A stretch of 64,000 bases of DNA from Cornus controversa (Eukaryota; Streptophyta; Magnoliopsida; Cornales; Cornaceae), in the NCBI GenBank assembly GCA_026545225.1, contig CM048852.1:14716146-14780145 (forward strand), written 5' to 3'. The translations under genes were made by a program, and so were the position numbers. The notes below the pieces were generated by a model. It was not told the origin of the DNA. It searched no databases and saw only the letters and a list, made by a program, of their open reading frames with translations. Below, piece after piece: positions 1-12,464 of the stretch (within the stretch, counting starts at the first letter, position 1; the number at the start of each line of letters is the position of its first letter).

Positions 1-1
1 A

Positions 2-112
2 TGCCTTCCCATTGAAGATGCCACTTAGGAGAATGCAGTAGAGTTACAAGATAAGTTCCCTGATTTGAACCTTGAGGACAAGGTAGTGAAAGTGGGAGGT
101 ATTGATAAACCA
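2..112 (+). pseudogene. Ty3/gypsy pol, extreme C-terminal end
   Basis: Frame 2 reads LPIEDAT, a stop, then ENAVELQDKFPDLNLEDKV. This matches the closing ATWE...FP.F.LEDKV block (chromodomain-like end) of Ty3/gypsy integrase polyproteins. The conserved Trp after AT is the in-frame TAG, a one-base change. The rest of the element lies left of the window, so only the last ~36 codons are visible. It is a dead fragment and I cannot place it to a clade. Confidence 0.65.
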
Positions 113-1396
113 TGAAGATCTCAGCGTGTTTTTCGGCCAAATCTGAAGTACTTGGGCTGAGTCCTTAGTTGCAACGTTCAGAAGTCCATTTGTTGTTAGA
201 GTCTTATTTTCAGTCGGAGTCCTATTCTTCTGCAAGTTTGTTATTTCTGCTTCCATGATTTAGTTTCTGTTTATGCACATTAGTTGTGGTCGTAAGTTTA
301 GGAAGACTTGTTAGAATATATATGTATTTAAACTCTTTCAATGAATAAAAGAGACACAAAAAAAATTACCCTAAACCTTGTGGTCTGTTCTCATCCGAAG
401 AGAACAATTTATCCTTATTTCTTGAGCGTTGACTTGGACCTATCATCATTTCAATTAATTACATCATACGTTGTCTCTCAACATTCTCACCTGTCTCTGC
501 ATTTCTCTAGTACCATCAACAAAAGCGAATTTGTGGAATTTGTGGAGATTTACCGAGGTGAAGGATGGAGCTAATGGTGTGCCACAGAGTGGAGGATGGT
601 GTTTGAAAGTTAATGTACTGCCTTTCGTACACCATATTCCACTCTACAGAGCACCATCACCAACCGTAGAATATGATCCTTAGTTGTGTTTGAAATTGGG
701 GTTTAAAGGAAGAACATTAGAGCTAGTAATTCCTCTCTCTCACACCCACTAGTTAATCAAGTTGTTGATATTAGTGTAAGCCCTAGTTTATTTGTGACCT
801 ATTTGCTCTCTATAACATTATTACAACATAATTAGGTTTTCTAGAATACAATAGAGTTCCTATTTTTGAGGAGTTAGAAATATAATACAATTGGGATATT
901 GCACTCCTAGTTATTGTCCAACACTAGTACAACATAATTAGGTTTTGTAGGACTATTAAAACTCTGAACTCTATATATAACATATTTCTCTATGTTAATT
1001 AAATCTTTACAAGTTTTGGAAATTGAGGATATATGTAGACATACAACCAATCAACTTTTTCTTCACTATTAATTACTTATTTATCCTTATTTCTGCTGCT
1101 ATTGTAAAAAAATTTTTGCTTACAATTTTCTATTTAAGAAGCATCAATTTTTAACTATGGGTTCATATCTCTTGTTGCAGAGCTTTTTAGCATTTCATCT
1201 TTACGTCAATTGATCCATCTGTTTTACTTGTCCTAGTTTTGTTAAGTGCTCCACATGGAGTGCGTCATTAATTCTTGAGTTGATCCTTACATTTGTTAGT
1301 TTCTTCTTTCAATGCGTGTGGGAAGCCACTTGTATATCAGTCTATATATCAACAGGCTAATAAGAGTTGCCTAAATGCCATGCTATTATTGTACCA
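113..1396 (+). other. Probable LTR/3' flank of the same element; no gene
   Basis: Downstream of the pol end the DNA is AT-rich with no credible reading frame. An AATAAA-type signal lies near 341 in a pyrimidine-rich setting, as in an LTR R region. I could not find both LTR ends or a target-site duplication, so calling it a 3' LTR is inference. Confidence 0.3.
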
Positions 1397-1568
1397 TGGT
1401 TATATAATATAAAAAATTCATTTGATATCTGTGTTATGATAAAACTTAGAAAGTGTTGTTGCTTAGGCTTGAGCATGTGATCTGGTTATATAATATAAAA
1501 AATTCATTTGTTATCAGTGTTATGATAAAACTTAGAAAGTGTTGTTGCTTAGCCTTAAACATATGAAT
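1397..1568. repeat. 86-bp tandem duplication (2 copies)
   Basis: The stretch beginning TGGTTATATAATATAAAAAA at 1397 recurs at 1483, an offset of 86 bp. The copies differ at only a few positions (for example GATATCTG against GTTATCAG). It is a simple local duplication in non-coding AT-rich DNA. Confidence 0.85.
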
Positions 1569-2583
1569 ATTTGCTACAAGGATTACTTTGGAAATAAGCA
1601 ATTATTGAGATAATCATATAAAATATATATAAAGATGCTGACAGTTTAATAACAAACGCAAGAAAAACATTAGTGTATCATATTCATTAGTTGGAACTTG
1701 AAACTATTCAGGACAATTCTATAAAAATGATCCACTATTTTGAGAAGACTCCCCATCCCCATCCCTATGATACAAGCATATTACTAAATTTTTTAAAAAG
1801 GAGGAGAAAAGGAAGAATATATAATAGAGTACGTATGAGTAGAAATGTATTATTCAATTTTTTAAAATTGATTTGACCTATATATATATATTAATTTAAA
1901 AAGAAAAAGGAAGATTTCTTTTGCTTATTGCTTGTCTCTTATTATGGAATGAGGTTCCAAAAGATGCCAAGTAGAATTACAAGTGCTTTTGCAGTGCATA
2001 TATCCAATTCTTTTTATTATATTATTTTCATTTGGTGCATATATATTTCTTGATAAGAAAATTTGCAGATGTCAATATGTTTGTTCAATTGTTGTCTTGG
2101 ATTAATTTCAATAACAGTAAGAGTCATGCATTATGATTGCACAATTTTAATATATGTGTGGATAACAATTGAGGTTCTCTGTTTTTTCTAAGCTCAACAT
2201 TCAAAGACTTAACTAATAATTCAAATTTTGAAATTCCTAATATTAATAATAATTTGAGAATTTTTTAATATATTATATTTTTAAATTCCAGTGATAAGTG
2301 AAGTCTCATTTAAAATTTTATCCTATTTAAAGTCACATTTATTTTTTAAAGTGCTACTCATATTGCATTATTAAACTTAACTAAATAAATTTACTCAAAA
2401 ATAAAGTGGTACTCATATTCTATAAACATTAGTGATCACTACATCTCTTTGGTTTTTTTTTTTTAAAGGATAAGGCTTCCACATCACCAGGCCTTTTTAT
2501 GGTTTTCTTTTTTTCATTAGTTGAGACTCAGTAAGAGTCCATGCATTATGATGGTTCATCTAATGTATTATATTATGTTATAG
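1569..2583. other. AT-rich intergenic DNA, nothing recognised
   Basis: Only short, low-complexity frames are present. A phrase containing CAGTAAGAGTC and GCATTATGAT occurs near 2114 and again near 2529, hinting at an old dispersed duplication. No coding sequence, RNA gene or bounded element could be supported. Confidence 0.5.
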
Positions 2584-2691
2584 ATGGCAACTAGCTTATC
2601 CTTGCAAGCTCAAAAGAGTGACAAAAAGAAAAAAACAATTTGGAATAATGAGTTACATAGTATTTTTGTAGAATTATGCTATGAGCATTAG
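2584..2691 (+). pseudogene. Possible Myb/SANT-like exon scrap (Harbinger-associated type)
   Basis: A 35-codon frame starts at an ATG with a lysine-rich leader followed by TIWNNELHSIFVELCYEH. The W..EL...F..LC.E spacing resembles the start of the plant Myb/SANT-like domain found with PIF/Harbinger transposons. It ends at a TAG and nothing homologous follows. From 2692 to 3216 I see only AT-rich DNA. The assignment rests on one short motif and could be chance. Confidence 0.3.
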
Positions 2692-3216
2692 TGTTCATAT
2701 AATTTTCATTTATTTTTATTTTAGTCAATTATTGTTTATTTTGAAATTAGTATTTAAAATCTTGAGCATCTTCTCATTATATTATTAGAAATTTATTATC
2801 TTCTTCAAATAATATTTATATTTAAATTATTAGAGTTCATCATAATTATTTTACAATTTTTATTGGTACAAGTGTTCTAGTTAATTGTCAATTAATTAGA
2901 ATTTTATATGTTTTTTTGGATGACAATACTAGTGTAAATATGATTCAATAATTATGTCAATTGTATTGTAGGTTAATATTATACAATGGTATTAATGTAC
3001 ACTTGTAGTTATCTTAATAGAAAAGGACTTCAATCATTCAATCTCCAACCGCATATCCATGTGAGTAAAATAACTTTTGCAAAAAATGACTTTTCAAAAT
3101 GATGTTAACCAAACGGCTTTTTTTTTCCCCCAAATTCCTTCCTACAAAGTCATTCTTGGAAGCCCATTACAATAAAAGGACTTTTCGCATCAAGAAGATC
3201 CTCCAAAACTAATTAT

Positions 3217-3363
3217 GATGATTTGTTGATTATGCTCATTTATTTGGACGATATCATATTTGAATCAACAAATTAATGATAAATTATGCAAAAAGCTCCC
3301 AAAAGTATGCAACATGAATATGATTTGAGCATGATGCATAAACTTAATTTCTTCTTAGGATTG
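3217..3363 (+). pseudogene. Ty1/copia reverse transcriptase fragment
   Basis: The frame at 3217 reads DDLLIMLIYLDDIIFESTN, the copia RT active-site strand with the catalytic YLDD. After a stop and frameshifts, another frame gives EYDLSMMHKLNFFLGL, matching the downstream SMM..LNFFLGL block. The spacing between the blocks is normal for the family. The GGGGGAG-rich tail at 5586 and the PPT-like tract near 31860 suggest a SIRE-like element, later split by insertions. Confidence 0.65.
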
Positions 3364-3488
3364 AATCCCTTCTAGGTGTCATAGAAAGATGTTCTAGATT
3401 TTTGTAGGACATTTTAGTTTTAGGATTATGGTATCTTATGAACACTTTAGATACTTCGAGACATTTCTTAAGAGCTCATGAGTTTAGA

Positions 3489-5585
3489 TGTCATAGATTT
3501 TGAGTTTTAAAAGAAAAATAGGCATAAGTAAGATATATGACATTGATTCGACATTCTGCAACTTCTCTGCAAGTTTTTCGCACATGCAAAACCATAGGTT
3601 CACACAATCGAGAATTTCGCATATGCGAAATGCGGATTTCGCATGATCGAAATCCTCTCTTGCAAACAATCCTGCAGTTCCATACCTTATCCATTTCAAG
3701 TCCAACTTTCCCTTCTTAGCATATTTACCACTAAGGTTTTACCATTACATTAACACAACCATTCCACAAGTTTATAAATGTAAAAAATAAACATCTAGCA
3801 TTCTACCATGCTCAATATCATAGTTATAATGTATGAAATCATAAGTCATAACAACACATGTTTAAAAACGTATTTAACGTATACAACCATAAGGCGTAAG
3901 TAATACATGTTCTCAAATATAAATGGTCTTTACATGTTTATCATATGCATATAGTCCACAATCTGAACATGTATTCAAATAAAGTAATATAAGTCTATAA
4001 CTGAATTTGATAATACTCCACACCAAATTTATCATTGGAGAGACTCCACCACTTCATTTTCATTTTCATTTTCTGAAAAAGAGTTAATCCTCATGGGATA
4101 AGCAACCACACGCTCAATAGGAATGTCTATAATACAATTCTGTAAGTTCCGTGAATACCAAATAAACACACTTTTGCATTTAATCATGTTAAGAAAATAT
4201 CCATACAACCATATCATAAGCAACGTGTAAATGCAACATGATATGCACAACCCTCAAGCTTTCCACACATCCATTGGACTCGGCTGGCCAGGATCATCCA
4301 GTACCACCTAATCGAGGCTCCTTTACCTGTTTATCTTATCATAGGACTCCATTTTAGGGAGTATCCTATTCCATTCTAACCGGAGCTCCCTTACCGGATC
4401 ACTCTGTTGGGTTCCTTTACCATATTACCTCGTCATTCCTTAAAAGGACTTAACCGCCCAATTGAGCTCACCACTCTCACCACATGTCTACCCACGAATG
4501 AAGATAGATTATACATACTCATGGCAACTATGAATAAGCAATTCGAGACAATTTAGCATTTAATTATCATGTTTGCATAATTTCCCAAATAAATGTCACA
4601 TGCAATCACATTGTACATGTCCCACATTTCACATTATCAACATAGGCAATTAAACATGCTTTGTACATAAACATGCTTTCAAGAAATTTTCACAAACACA
4701 TAGTGTCACTTTCTCACATATACATGAATACACATAATTCTTTCACATTTCAATTTCAACATGCTTCATAATTAACTAAGGTAATTATAAACATGTAAAT
4801 ACATCAAGTAACATAGATAATTCATTAAGTGACATAATTTAGTATGGTTTAATATTGAAAAGTATCTAATTATCCCACATAACCAATTGGTTGTCATAAA
4901 CAACCAATATACTCCTAAAAATCCCAGATTCCATGGGTTAGGCATCCCTACCTCAATTTGGAAGAGCTTCCAAAAGATTTTCCCAATTCTCACAAAAATT
5001 AACTTTCTCCGAAATTGATTCTGGATGAATCAAACTCGAGCCCTCAATGCGTAGACTGTTTTTCTCTTATTCGGCGATCTAAGCTTCTCAAATTCAATGG
5101 AGAAGTGAAGAAGAAGACGTTTGTGTGTGTGTATATATATATATATTGCCTCTTACGACTGATGCTAGAATGAGCGAGTGAGAATTCTGTATTCTCCTCT
5201 TTTTATTTATAGACCTAGCTCATCTATTTACAAAAATGCCACTAGATTTTCCTAAAACCTTCTTAGGCTCAATTTTTAATTTTGGTAACTCCGATTGACA
5301 CGAAATTGACTCCGTAGTGCGTTAAATATTTTATTTAAGCTACTATCCAAATTTGGTGTCATTCTGACACTTTCAAATTTTCTAGGTCCATGAGACCCGC
5401 ATTAGGTCAACCCGACCCGAAAAAGTCAACTTTTGCCAAATGCTCTGAAAACTTTTTCAAACACTTATACAAGTCCCCAAACATGTTTTTTTACATTTAA
5501 AACACACTTATAATCATTTAAAGTATTAATATGACAATAAATGAAATTAAAGGAAAATTGGCCAAAAATGGTCACGGTTCTTACA
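3489..5585 (-). mobile_element. E1: probable solo LTR, Tekay-type family
   Basis: On the minus strand it starts TGTAAGAACCGTGACCA at 5585, a variant of the TGTAGAGACCGTGACC start shared by the other LTRs here. It ends near 3489 at TGACA. It carries the usual internal landmarks in order: a degraded TTTGAC/GTCAAA hairpin near 5420, a repeat zone near 4280-4480, and a palindromic-word cassette at 3576-3652. About 2.1 kb long, with no internal region on either side. The flanks TTAGA and TAGGG do not form a clean TSD, so the boundaries are less certain than for the others. Confidence 0.55.
3576..3652. repeat. Palindromic-word cassette (TTTCGCAT/ATGCGAAA type)
   Basis: Short words such as TTTCGCATATGCGAAA and TTTCGCATGATCGAAA recur within about 80 bp. 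This is E1's version of the cassette seen in the other LTRs, with its own word. No coding meaning; short spurious frames arise from the repetition. Confidence 0.6.
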
Positions 5586-5856
5586 TAGGGGGAGAATTCT
5601 CATTAGTGAAATTAATGAATATATGCAAATGCTAAATTGCTTTATAATCTTGATGCATATTGATAGTGAGAATAATTCCTAAATTGAGCCTTGAAAGTTG
5701 ACACTTTAAATCTATACATTTTTTATTTACATAGGGAGAGAAATCCTAACTTGTTAAAATATGCATATTGATAGGGGGAACTACATCAATTTTCTTACTT
5801 GAGGAGGAATGTCATGATTTAAATATATTTATCCTTCTTATGTTATAAACATTGAT
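5586..5856 (+). other. Copia-like 3' non-coding remnant
   Basis: It begins TAGGGGGAGAATTC and contains further runs such as TAGGGAGAGAAA and TAGGGGGAAC. Purine blocks of this kind lie downstream of pol in SIRE-like copia elements. It is probably the same host element as the RT fragment at 3217 and the tail at 31712, now interrupted by E1 and X. It carries the left TTGAT duplication of X at 5852-5856. Confidence 0.4.
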
Positions 5857-6164
5857 TGTCATGCCCTGATTTCTAACTCTTGAAAATTAAGGGGTGATTA
5901 AGTTACACATCATCACTTCATATCAACAATCTCATTATGATATCATCCCTTGATACCAAGTTGTCACGCCCCGGGATCCGAATCACTGGAGACTCTGTCC
6001 CTGAGTCCAAACCTTGAGAGTGAGTTTAACATTTAATCACCACAGAAGCTTAATTACATACACACGCATACAAGTGTACAAATCAACATTAACTAATCTC
6101 AATGGACTCCACAACTGACCTCACATAATTATCCAAACACATCTAAAACATCCAACTTTCCCAC

Positions 6165-6330
6165 GGATTACAATACATCATAATGATGATTAGGATGCAT
6201 CGTAATCTATTAAGATGCATCGTAACATCATGCAAATTTTGCTATTTTCCAACCCAATTTCTCTACACATTTACAATACATCGTTCATGGACCTTCGATG
6301 CATCGTAGTGAGGATTACAATGAATCGTAT
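6165..6330. repeat. Palindromic-word cassette (GATGCATCGTAA type), X 3' LTR
   Basis: Several copies of GATGCATCGTAAT and partial inverses, with spacers, sit between conserved LTR flanks. The same word set occurs at 14582-14755 in the other LTR of X. Confidence 0.65.
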
Positions 6331-6388
6331 TCCTTTGAAATGCAAATCCTGCAGAGTTTATAAGTTCTCACTAATTCTATATACCATA

Positions 6389-7772
6389 TGATAAGCAGTA
6401 AATGTTGCATATTCAATGCCCCTAAAATTATATGAATTAGTGTCTTAATAATATTTATTTCATGTTTTTATTAATAATTTTAATCCTTTCATAATTTCAG
6501 GTGATTACAGGTAATTCTGATTAACAATGGCACAATCGGGCTACAAACAGTGCGATTTTAGTAGGAAGCTGGAGTTTGACCCATGAGATGTGTTTATATT
6601 GAAGATCTAACTTAAATGGACTGAAGAAATGGGTTGGAAATGAATTTAATGAAGAAAAGGAGTACAGGCCTATTCACATTAAAGATTAGGCCAATTCAAG
6701 CGTAAAAAGTTCTGGACCCATTTTGTTATTCAGACCATAACTCCGTACAAGATTGTCAAAACGACCCAAACTCCGCCTGCCACTTTTTGGGCGCAAATGC
6801 CACTTTTTAAGGCTCATGTGCCTTTTTCTTATGCGCACTTGCCACTTTGGGAGGCCAAGTGTCCCGTGTGTGTTTTCTCACAAAGAAAAAGGGGAGACAA
6901 GGGAAATAACTAGGTATTCTGGAGAGAAGAAACACTAAGATATAGACAGAGGCGATTCGTGACGATACAGGCAAAAAAATGGAGATTTCATCATCGTTCA
7001 AGCTTGGACCTCCGATCATGAGCGGCTAAAACATCATTCCGGGGAAGTGACGTAACCCTAACCTGTCTTTCAATGTTTTAGTTGTATATTAATTTGGGAA
7101 TGATTTAATTTGTGCATTGATTGTATAACCAAGACTTACACAACAGTTGTGCTGTTAGTTTAAATTTTAATGGATTATTTCAGTACATATTGACTCTTGT
7201 TCTTGTAGAATGAATGTAAATTTGCATGATTATAGTTAGTTCGTTTCAATTTCTGTGATTTTGTTAAGACGGGTTATAGAATAATTTTCACAGATCGTTC
7301 AACATAGAGTTTTGATAATTCGTACTACGCAAAGATAGGTTATCATATCATTAGTTAGTCAGATGTATAGGCCATGCTAAGTGAAGACGAGTTATGCTTA
7401 ATTGTATGTTGAACGAATCCCCTTGATAGAATTGAATTGGGCTTGTAGCCATTCTTTTTTGAATGCATAGATTAAACGTCCCAAATTAGTATAATTGTCA
7501 TTGTCAGAAGGTTAGTGGTGAAGTCAATTCCTAGGATCTTCTCTTCCTGATTATATTTCATAACATAAATTTATAAATAGCTTTAATTTTCTCAATTAAA
7601 TTCAAGAACAAACATCAACAATTATTTTCTAATTATTTTAGAATTAATTCAAAGACTAAGTAAGATAACAATTTAACCTTGCAAGTCCTTGAGGTTCGAC
7701 ACCCTCTATATAACCCTATCCTACGAGGACTCGTTTTATTGCGAGTGGTTAAGTAGAATTGAAATCACATCA
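6389..7772 (+). mobile_element. Solo LTR 1 (TGATAAG...ACATCA type), 1384 bp
   Basis: It starts TGATAAGCAGTAAATG and ends AAATCACATCA, flanked by CCATA at 6384-6388 and 7773-7777. Removing it and one CCATA restores continuity with the homologous LTR at 14805-14825. No internal genes. Near its 3' end is the GGTTCGACACCC...TTGCGAGTGGTT block shared with the Athila-type LTRs, so it is probably an Athila/Tat-type solo LTR left by LTR-LTR recombination. Confidence 0.85.
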
Positions 7773-8106
7773 CCATACATCAAAACATACTACAAGTCTA
7801 TAAATCCATCCATGCAACATTAAAACATAAATGAATAGTTCTAAGTCTTAAATTTCATACATTTGATTCAAGTCCCACATTTCATTCATACAATCCTCCA
7901 AATTCATAAACATCATATGAATTGCACACATAATGGTCCAAAAGTACATGTACTTCAACTACACTATAAGTTCAACAAAATCAATATGCCACAAGCCGAC
8001 ATGGATAACATTAAATACAATATCCAAAATATCACAAAAGTAACAAGGAACTCCACTTGGATGTTCAAGTCCCATCCATCATCGATGCCTTATCTGTAAA
8101 AAGGTC

Positions 8107-8544
8107 TATTACCGGGAAGTACTTCTCAAGGAAGAGTACTTGAAATATGTCCCAATCCATCGCCTCGATGTCGTGGTAGTCTCCGATAAATTTTCACCAA
8201 CGACTGGCTTCATCTATAAGATAATGAGTGGCCACTTTCACCCTCAAGTCCCCATCTATTTCAAGCATGGTAAGGAGCTTGACAATTTGATCTAACCAGT
8301 TCTCTGCCACCATTGGATCGGATCCCCTCGAATAGGTTGGCGGATTGTGCTTCTTGATGTGTCCCAATGCCGTTATCATTCGGCTAAGAGGAGCTGCTCT
8401 TAGCGGAGCTTGTGTCTCCTCTTGAGTTTCCCTTTGAGCTTCCCTTGCAATTTGCTGCATGGTAGTGACCATGTCGCACATAAATTGCCCTCCATCTATG
8501 GGAGCTACTGGTGGTACTTCCCCACGAGCTCTACGTGGTGGCAT
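8107..8544 (-). pseudogene. E3 gag, 5' part, truncated by a deletion
   Basis: The frame starts MPPRRARGEV at 8544, the usual Tekay/Del gag start, and runs through NPPTYSRGSDPMVAENWLDQ and the start of the retrotransposon gag domain. After a stop near 8194 it continues as DWDIFQVLFLEKYFPV. It then changes abruptly, at about 8106, into LTR sequence (CAGATAAGGCATCGATGATG on the minus strand). E4's gag continues normally at the same point. About 145 codons survive; the rest of gag and all of pol are missing. Confidence 0.8.
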
Positions 8545-8825
8545 CCTTTTACATAGATGACAAGATGACATTTAGAACTTCAAGCATGAATGTATGTCCA
8601 ATTCACTTTATGCATAATCCAAATACTTATATACTTTAAGGTAACATGTCATATCCAACGAATAAGCACATAAAAATTTTCATGTAATATGCACCTAGCC
8701 TTAGCTCACACTTAAGGATGTTTAATTCTAGGATCTTAGGTTCGAGGTCATGATCCTATAAATCATCAAGTCCATTCAATTTGAAACATGTTCCAACCAT
8801 TTTCCATCGTCCCTAGGTATTCTGA

Positions 8826-8843
8826 CCTAGAGCTTTGATACCA
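8826..8843 (-). other. Primer-binding site, tRNA-iMet (E3)
   Basis: Reading minus, TGGTATCAAAGCTCTAGG starts 3 bases after the TGACA end of the 5' LTR. It matches the 3' end of plant initiator tRNA-Met over its first 12 bases with one mismatch. This fixes the orientation of E3 and the LTR end at 8847. Confidence 0.85.
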
Positions 8844-9252
8844 AGTTGTCATGCCCCGATTTTCATTCTCCGAAAACCAAGGGTGACTGAATTGTCACTC
8901 ACTAAATCACCTCGTCAATCACTAATGAACTCTCTATACTCTTAATTACTACAGAAGCTTAACTCTATTCTTGCATATAGATGTGCATAACTCCACCTTA
9001 TCCAACCATAATGGGCCCTACACCAAATCATACACCTTAGTGGGAATTCTATTTATCCGCACTCTCATGAATCACTCACTTTCAAAACTCAACCCTTGTG
9101 TATTTAGAATACAAAGCTAATACTTATCCCATTGGATAGAGAATCCAAAAATACTTAATTTAAAAAAAACCACGCTTAATTTTGACTTAAAACGAAGAAG
9201 TTATGCCCGATTGAAATTTGGAGAAATTTTCGGGGTATGCTGTAAAAAGTGA

Positions 9253-9436
9253 CTTCGATCCATCGAAGTGGAGAGTTCGATGCATCGAACCTTCGATGCA
9301 TCGAAGTGCTGAGTTCGTCGATGCATCAAACAAGTATCGAACAAGTATCATCCAAAAATAGCTCTCGGGACTTTTACATTTCAAAATCTCTACAAGTTTT
9401 TCGATGCATCGAATTGGGCACTTCGATGCATCGAAC
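9253..9436. repeat. Palindromic-word cassette (TTCGATGCATCGAA type), E3
   Basis: TTCGATGCATCGAA and near-copies occur at least five times in about 185 bp, and each is close to a perfect 14-bp palindrome. The flanks are the LTR scaffold seen around the cassettes in E4 and E5. Confidence 0.75.
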
Positions 9437-11482
9437 TACCCAAAAGCTGAAACTTTGCAAATGGTCCTTTTTGACCTTCTAGGCGATTTCTACCAACATA
9501 ATTCATACCAACAACCTCCAAATCATATAAGAAAGGAGTTTACATCATTCACAAGTCCTAAATCATGCTCATAATCAAATCACACACCAATATGAGTCAT
9601 TCTCACTCATAAACACATTTTATCCAAAATGAAACTGTCCAACAACTATTTTAGTCCATCAAATGAAACTGGATACTCTTAACAAGCATTTCATAACCAA
9701 GTCCATTGTTTTATCATATACAACAAGCCCATAGTCTAAGCATACACACAAGTTACATTTGTCCAAAATATAACTATAACTCAAAAAAAAGGTCTCATGT
9801 CTACAAGTGTGGCACTTACATTAGGAGTTCATATACAGAAGGGGATACAATGCAAAGGCAACACTACAACCATAGTCAACATGCCACAAGTCGGCATGGA
9901 CATTTATCTGCATCTCAAAGGATCAAAAATCTCAAAAAAAGGAACTCAACAAGGTCTATTGAGCTAAACATGCTTTGTCCTCCATCGGGGCCTTATCTGA
10001 AAAAGTTTGTATAAAGGGGTGAGCACCACTACGGTTTAGTAGAAATGATCCACCCATCCCCACTCCAACCCATCAGCCATGCATGAATGCACATGAAATC
10101 ACTACATATCTACATGACAAGTATACATGCCTTTTTTACCCATAAACAATCACGTTTTTGAAATCATGAGTGATGTTCCACATCTTAATGCATATACATA
10201 TATTTATATATACATACATATATATATCAAATTGACAGGTCACAATTCATATATATATATATATATATCTAACTCACACTATAAATTTTTGAAAATCAAT
10301 TCAATGGAGACTAGCTTATCACACCACCTCCATAGTAAGGGTCTCTTCGGCACCCAAACTCTACTTACGCTTCTCGGTTTACTATTTTGACAGATGCCCC
10401 ATCCGCTTGGCCAAGTCTTGGGTCTTTCACCCTAGGGGTCATCCCTTTATCTTAATTCTCAATGTTGTCATGCCCCAAAAACCTCGCTTTTCACATAGTG
10501 CACATAATCACATCAATGCACTCAACCAACACAATGCAATACATTTTATCAAATCAATGCATTTTCCTTCCACTTCAAGATTGTCACAATGTCATCACGC
10601 TCACATCATGGAAATTATCATGCTTATGCATTTTACAAGAAAAAGTCATATCTTTCATGCATAAATCTATAAACACCCACATTTTCATGTTTTCACCAAA
10701 TGAACACATTTTTCCTTAAAAGCATTCATAGTTACATTTGCACATACAAAACATATATAAGCCCTAACCAACATGTTAGACATTTTTACATGCATAAATC
10801 AGAATGGTATACATATATACACATATATATAACCTTAGGCTTAAGAAATCAAATCTATCTTTCATGTCACATAAAAGTGACCTATAAGATCGAAGTAAGA
10901 ATGAGTCTAGCACTCCTACCTCAAATCTTAAGCTTTGAATCCTTCTTTTGAAAATCTCAACTGTCCCAACTTTACAAAACAAAGGTTTTGATCTGTCATG
11001 CTCCGAAACCCAGACCGGCCCCGAATCCCGAGTGTGAACCCATTCACTCAACCCCATAAATGATCTCAACCACACTCATGCAATAGTATCAAAGTTTGAT
11101 ACCATGCTATAACGCCCCGATTTTCAACTCCTGGAGAACCAGAGGTTAAACTGTCTATTTAGTCCAATAGACCCTCATTACCCTCATTTACCGTGAAATT
11201 TTAACTCAATTACTGCATATGAATGCACCCAACTCCACCTTAACCAATTCCCATGGGCCCTACATCAAATCATACACCTTAGTAAAAATTTACTTGTCCA
11301 CACTTTCAAGAATCACTCACTTTCCAGCCTTAAAACTTACTGTTTTTAGAATTTTAAAGTGAGACCTACATCATTGGATAGAGGATCCAAAAATACTCAA
11401 GTTAAAAAAAATCACACTCAATTCCGATCTAGAATGAAGAAATTACGTCAAAACGAAGTTTTGAAAAATGCTGTGAATAACA

Positions 11483-11738
11483 ATTTCGATTGTGCGAAAA
11501 TGAGATTTCGATTGTGCGAAACTGGCATCTCGATTGTGCGAAAAAAATCTCGATTGTGCGAAGATTTCACCCTCTCAGGACCTCAGACCTGCAATATTTC
11601 GCACGATCGAAATGGGAGTTTCAATTGTGCAAAATTGCCCCTGTCTGGACCCTAAAAACCACCATAAATCATCACCCCTTCGCACAATCGAAATGGGGGT
11701 TTTGATTGTGCGAAATGGGCATTTCGCACGATCGAAAT
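11483..11738. repeat. Palindromic-word cassette (TTTCGATTGTGCGAAA type), E5
   Basis: About four copies of a CGATTGTGCGAA word lie in the first half. In the second half most copies are inverted (CGCACGATCGAAAT and CGCACAATCGAAAT), with one or two still direct. The mostly inverted halves could fold into a long imperfect hairpin. It produces three overlapping spurious reading frames rich in repeated Cys/Arg motifs. Confidence 0.75.
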
Positions 11739-12464
11739 GTTCCCCACGGGACCTCCAACAACCCTATACATGGTTCATTTGGAGCCCAATCCACCTTCTA
11801 TCATCCTAGAAACCCTCATACATGATCCATAACATAAATGAAAGGTTCCAACATCAATCTCACACTCAAGATCACATTCATAATTGAATTCATACACCAA
11901 AATGAATCATTCCCTTTCTCAACCACAATCCATTTGCTATGAATGCATCATCAAATGAACTAAGTGCCACCATGGGCATTACATAAACTAAACCGTTGTC
12001 TTTCACACCCAACAAGTTTATAATCCAATACTTACATCAAAGTTACATTTGTCCAAAATATAACCATAAATCAAAACAAAGTCACATGCCATAAGCCAAT
12101 ATGGATAGCCACAAAATGCACATCATCCAAAAGATAGCAAAACCACTACTAGTGTTCCACTTGGACACTCAAGTCCCATCCGTTATCAGGGCTTTATCTG
12201 TAAAAGAGTTTATAATAAAGGGGTTAGCACCATTGCGGCTCAGTAGAGATACCCCAACCCTCCTAAGTGCCGACTCGACATCGACCTACATGGAATGCAT
12301 ATGAATACAATACATGCCACATCCACAATCTCACAAACAATTTAACAAATGTAATTTAAAAGGATTGCATATTTCACGAATCATGTATAACATGTTCAAA
12401 CATAAAAGCATTAAGGAAAGTAAATGCTCTCTCTCTTGGTCCTCATCCAATACCCCACATGATT

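Larger units (their letters stand above)
5857..8105 (-). mobile_element. X 3' LTR (partial, interrupted)
   Basis: LTR sequence runs from the junction with E3 gag at about 8106 down to the TGACA end at 5857, minus the solo LTR at 6389-7772. It aligns by eye with 14529-15125, including the phrase CTGACCTCACATAATTATCC-like at 6114 and 14532. Near 5962 it holds an internal old-style LTR end followed by a TGGTATCAAGGG motif, so its terminus is of the extended type. Confidence 0.65.

Noticed and set aside
6170-6330. CRISPR-like array of short repeats with spacers
   Set aside because: Plant LTR context, word length 10-14 bp, irregular spacers and palindromic words in both orientations do not fit a CRISPR.
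11359-11809. Three overlapping plus-strand frames rich in repeated Cys/Arg motifs, looking like a small zinc-binding protein family
   Set aside because: All the repeated residues come from one 13-bp DNA word read in three frames inside a solo LTR; there is no conserved start or domain.
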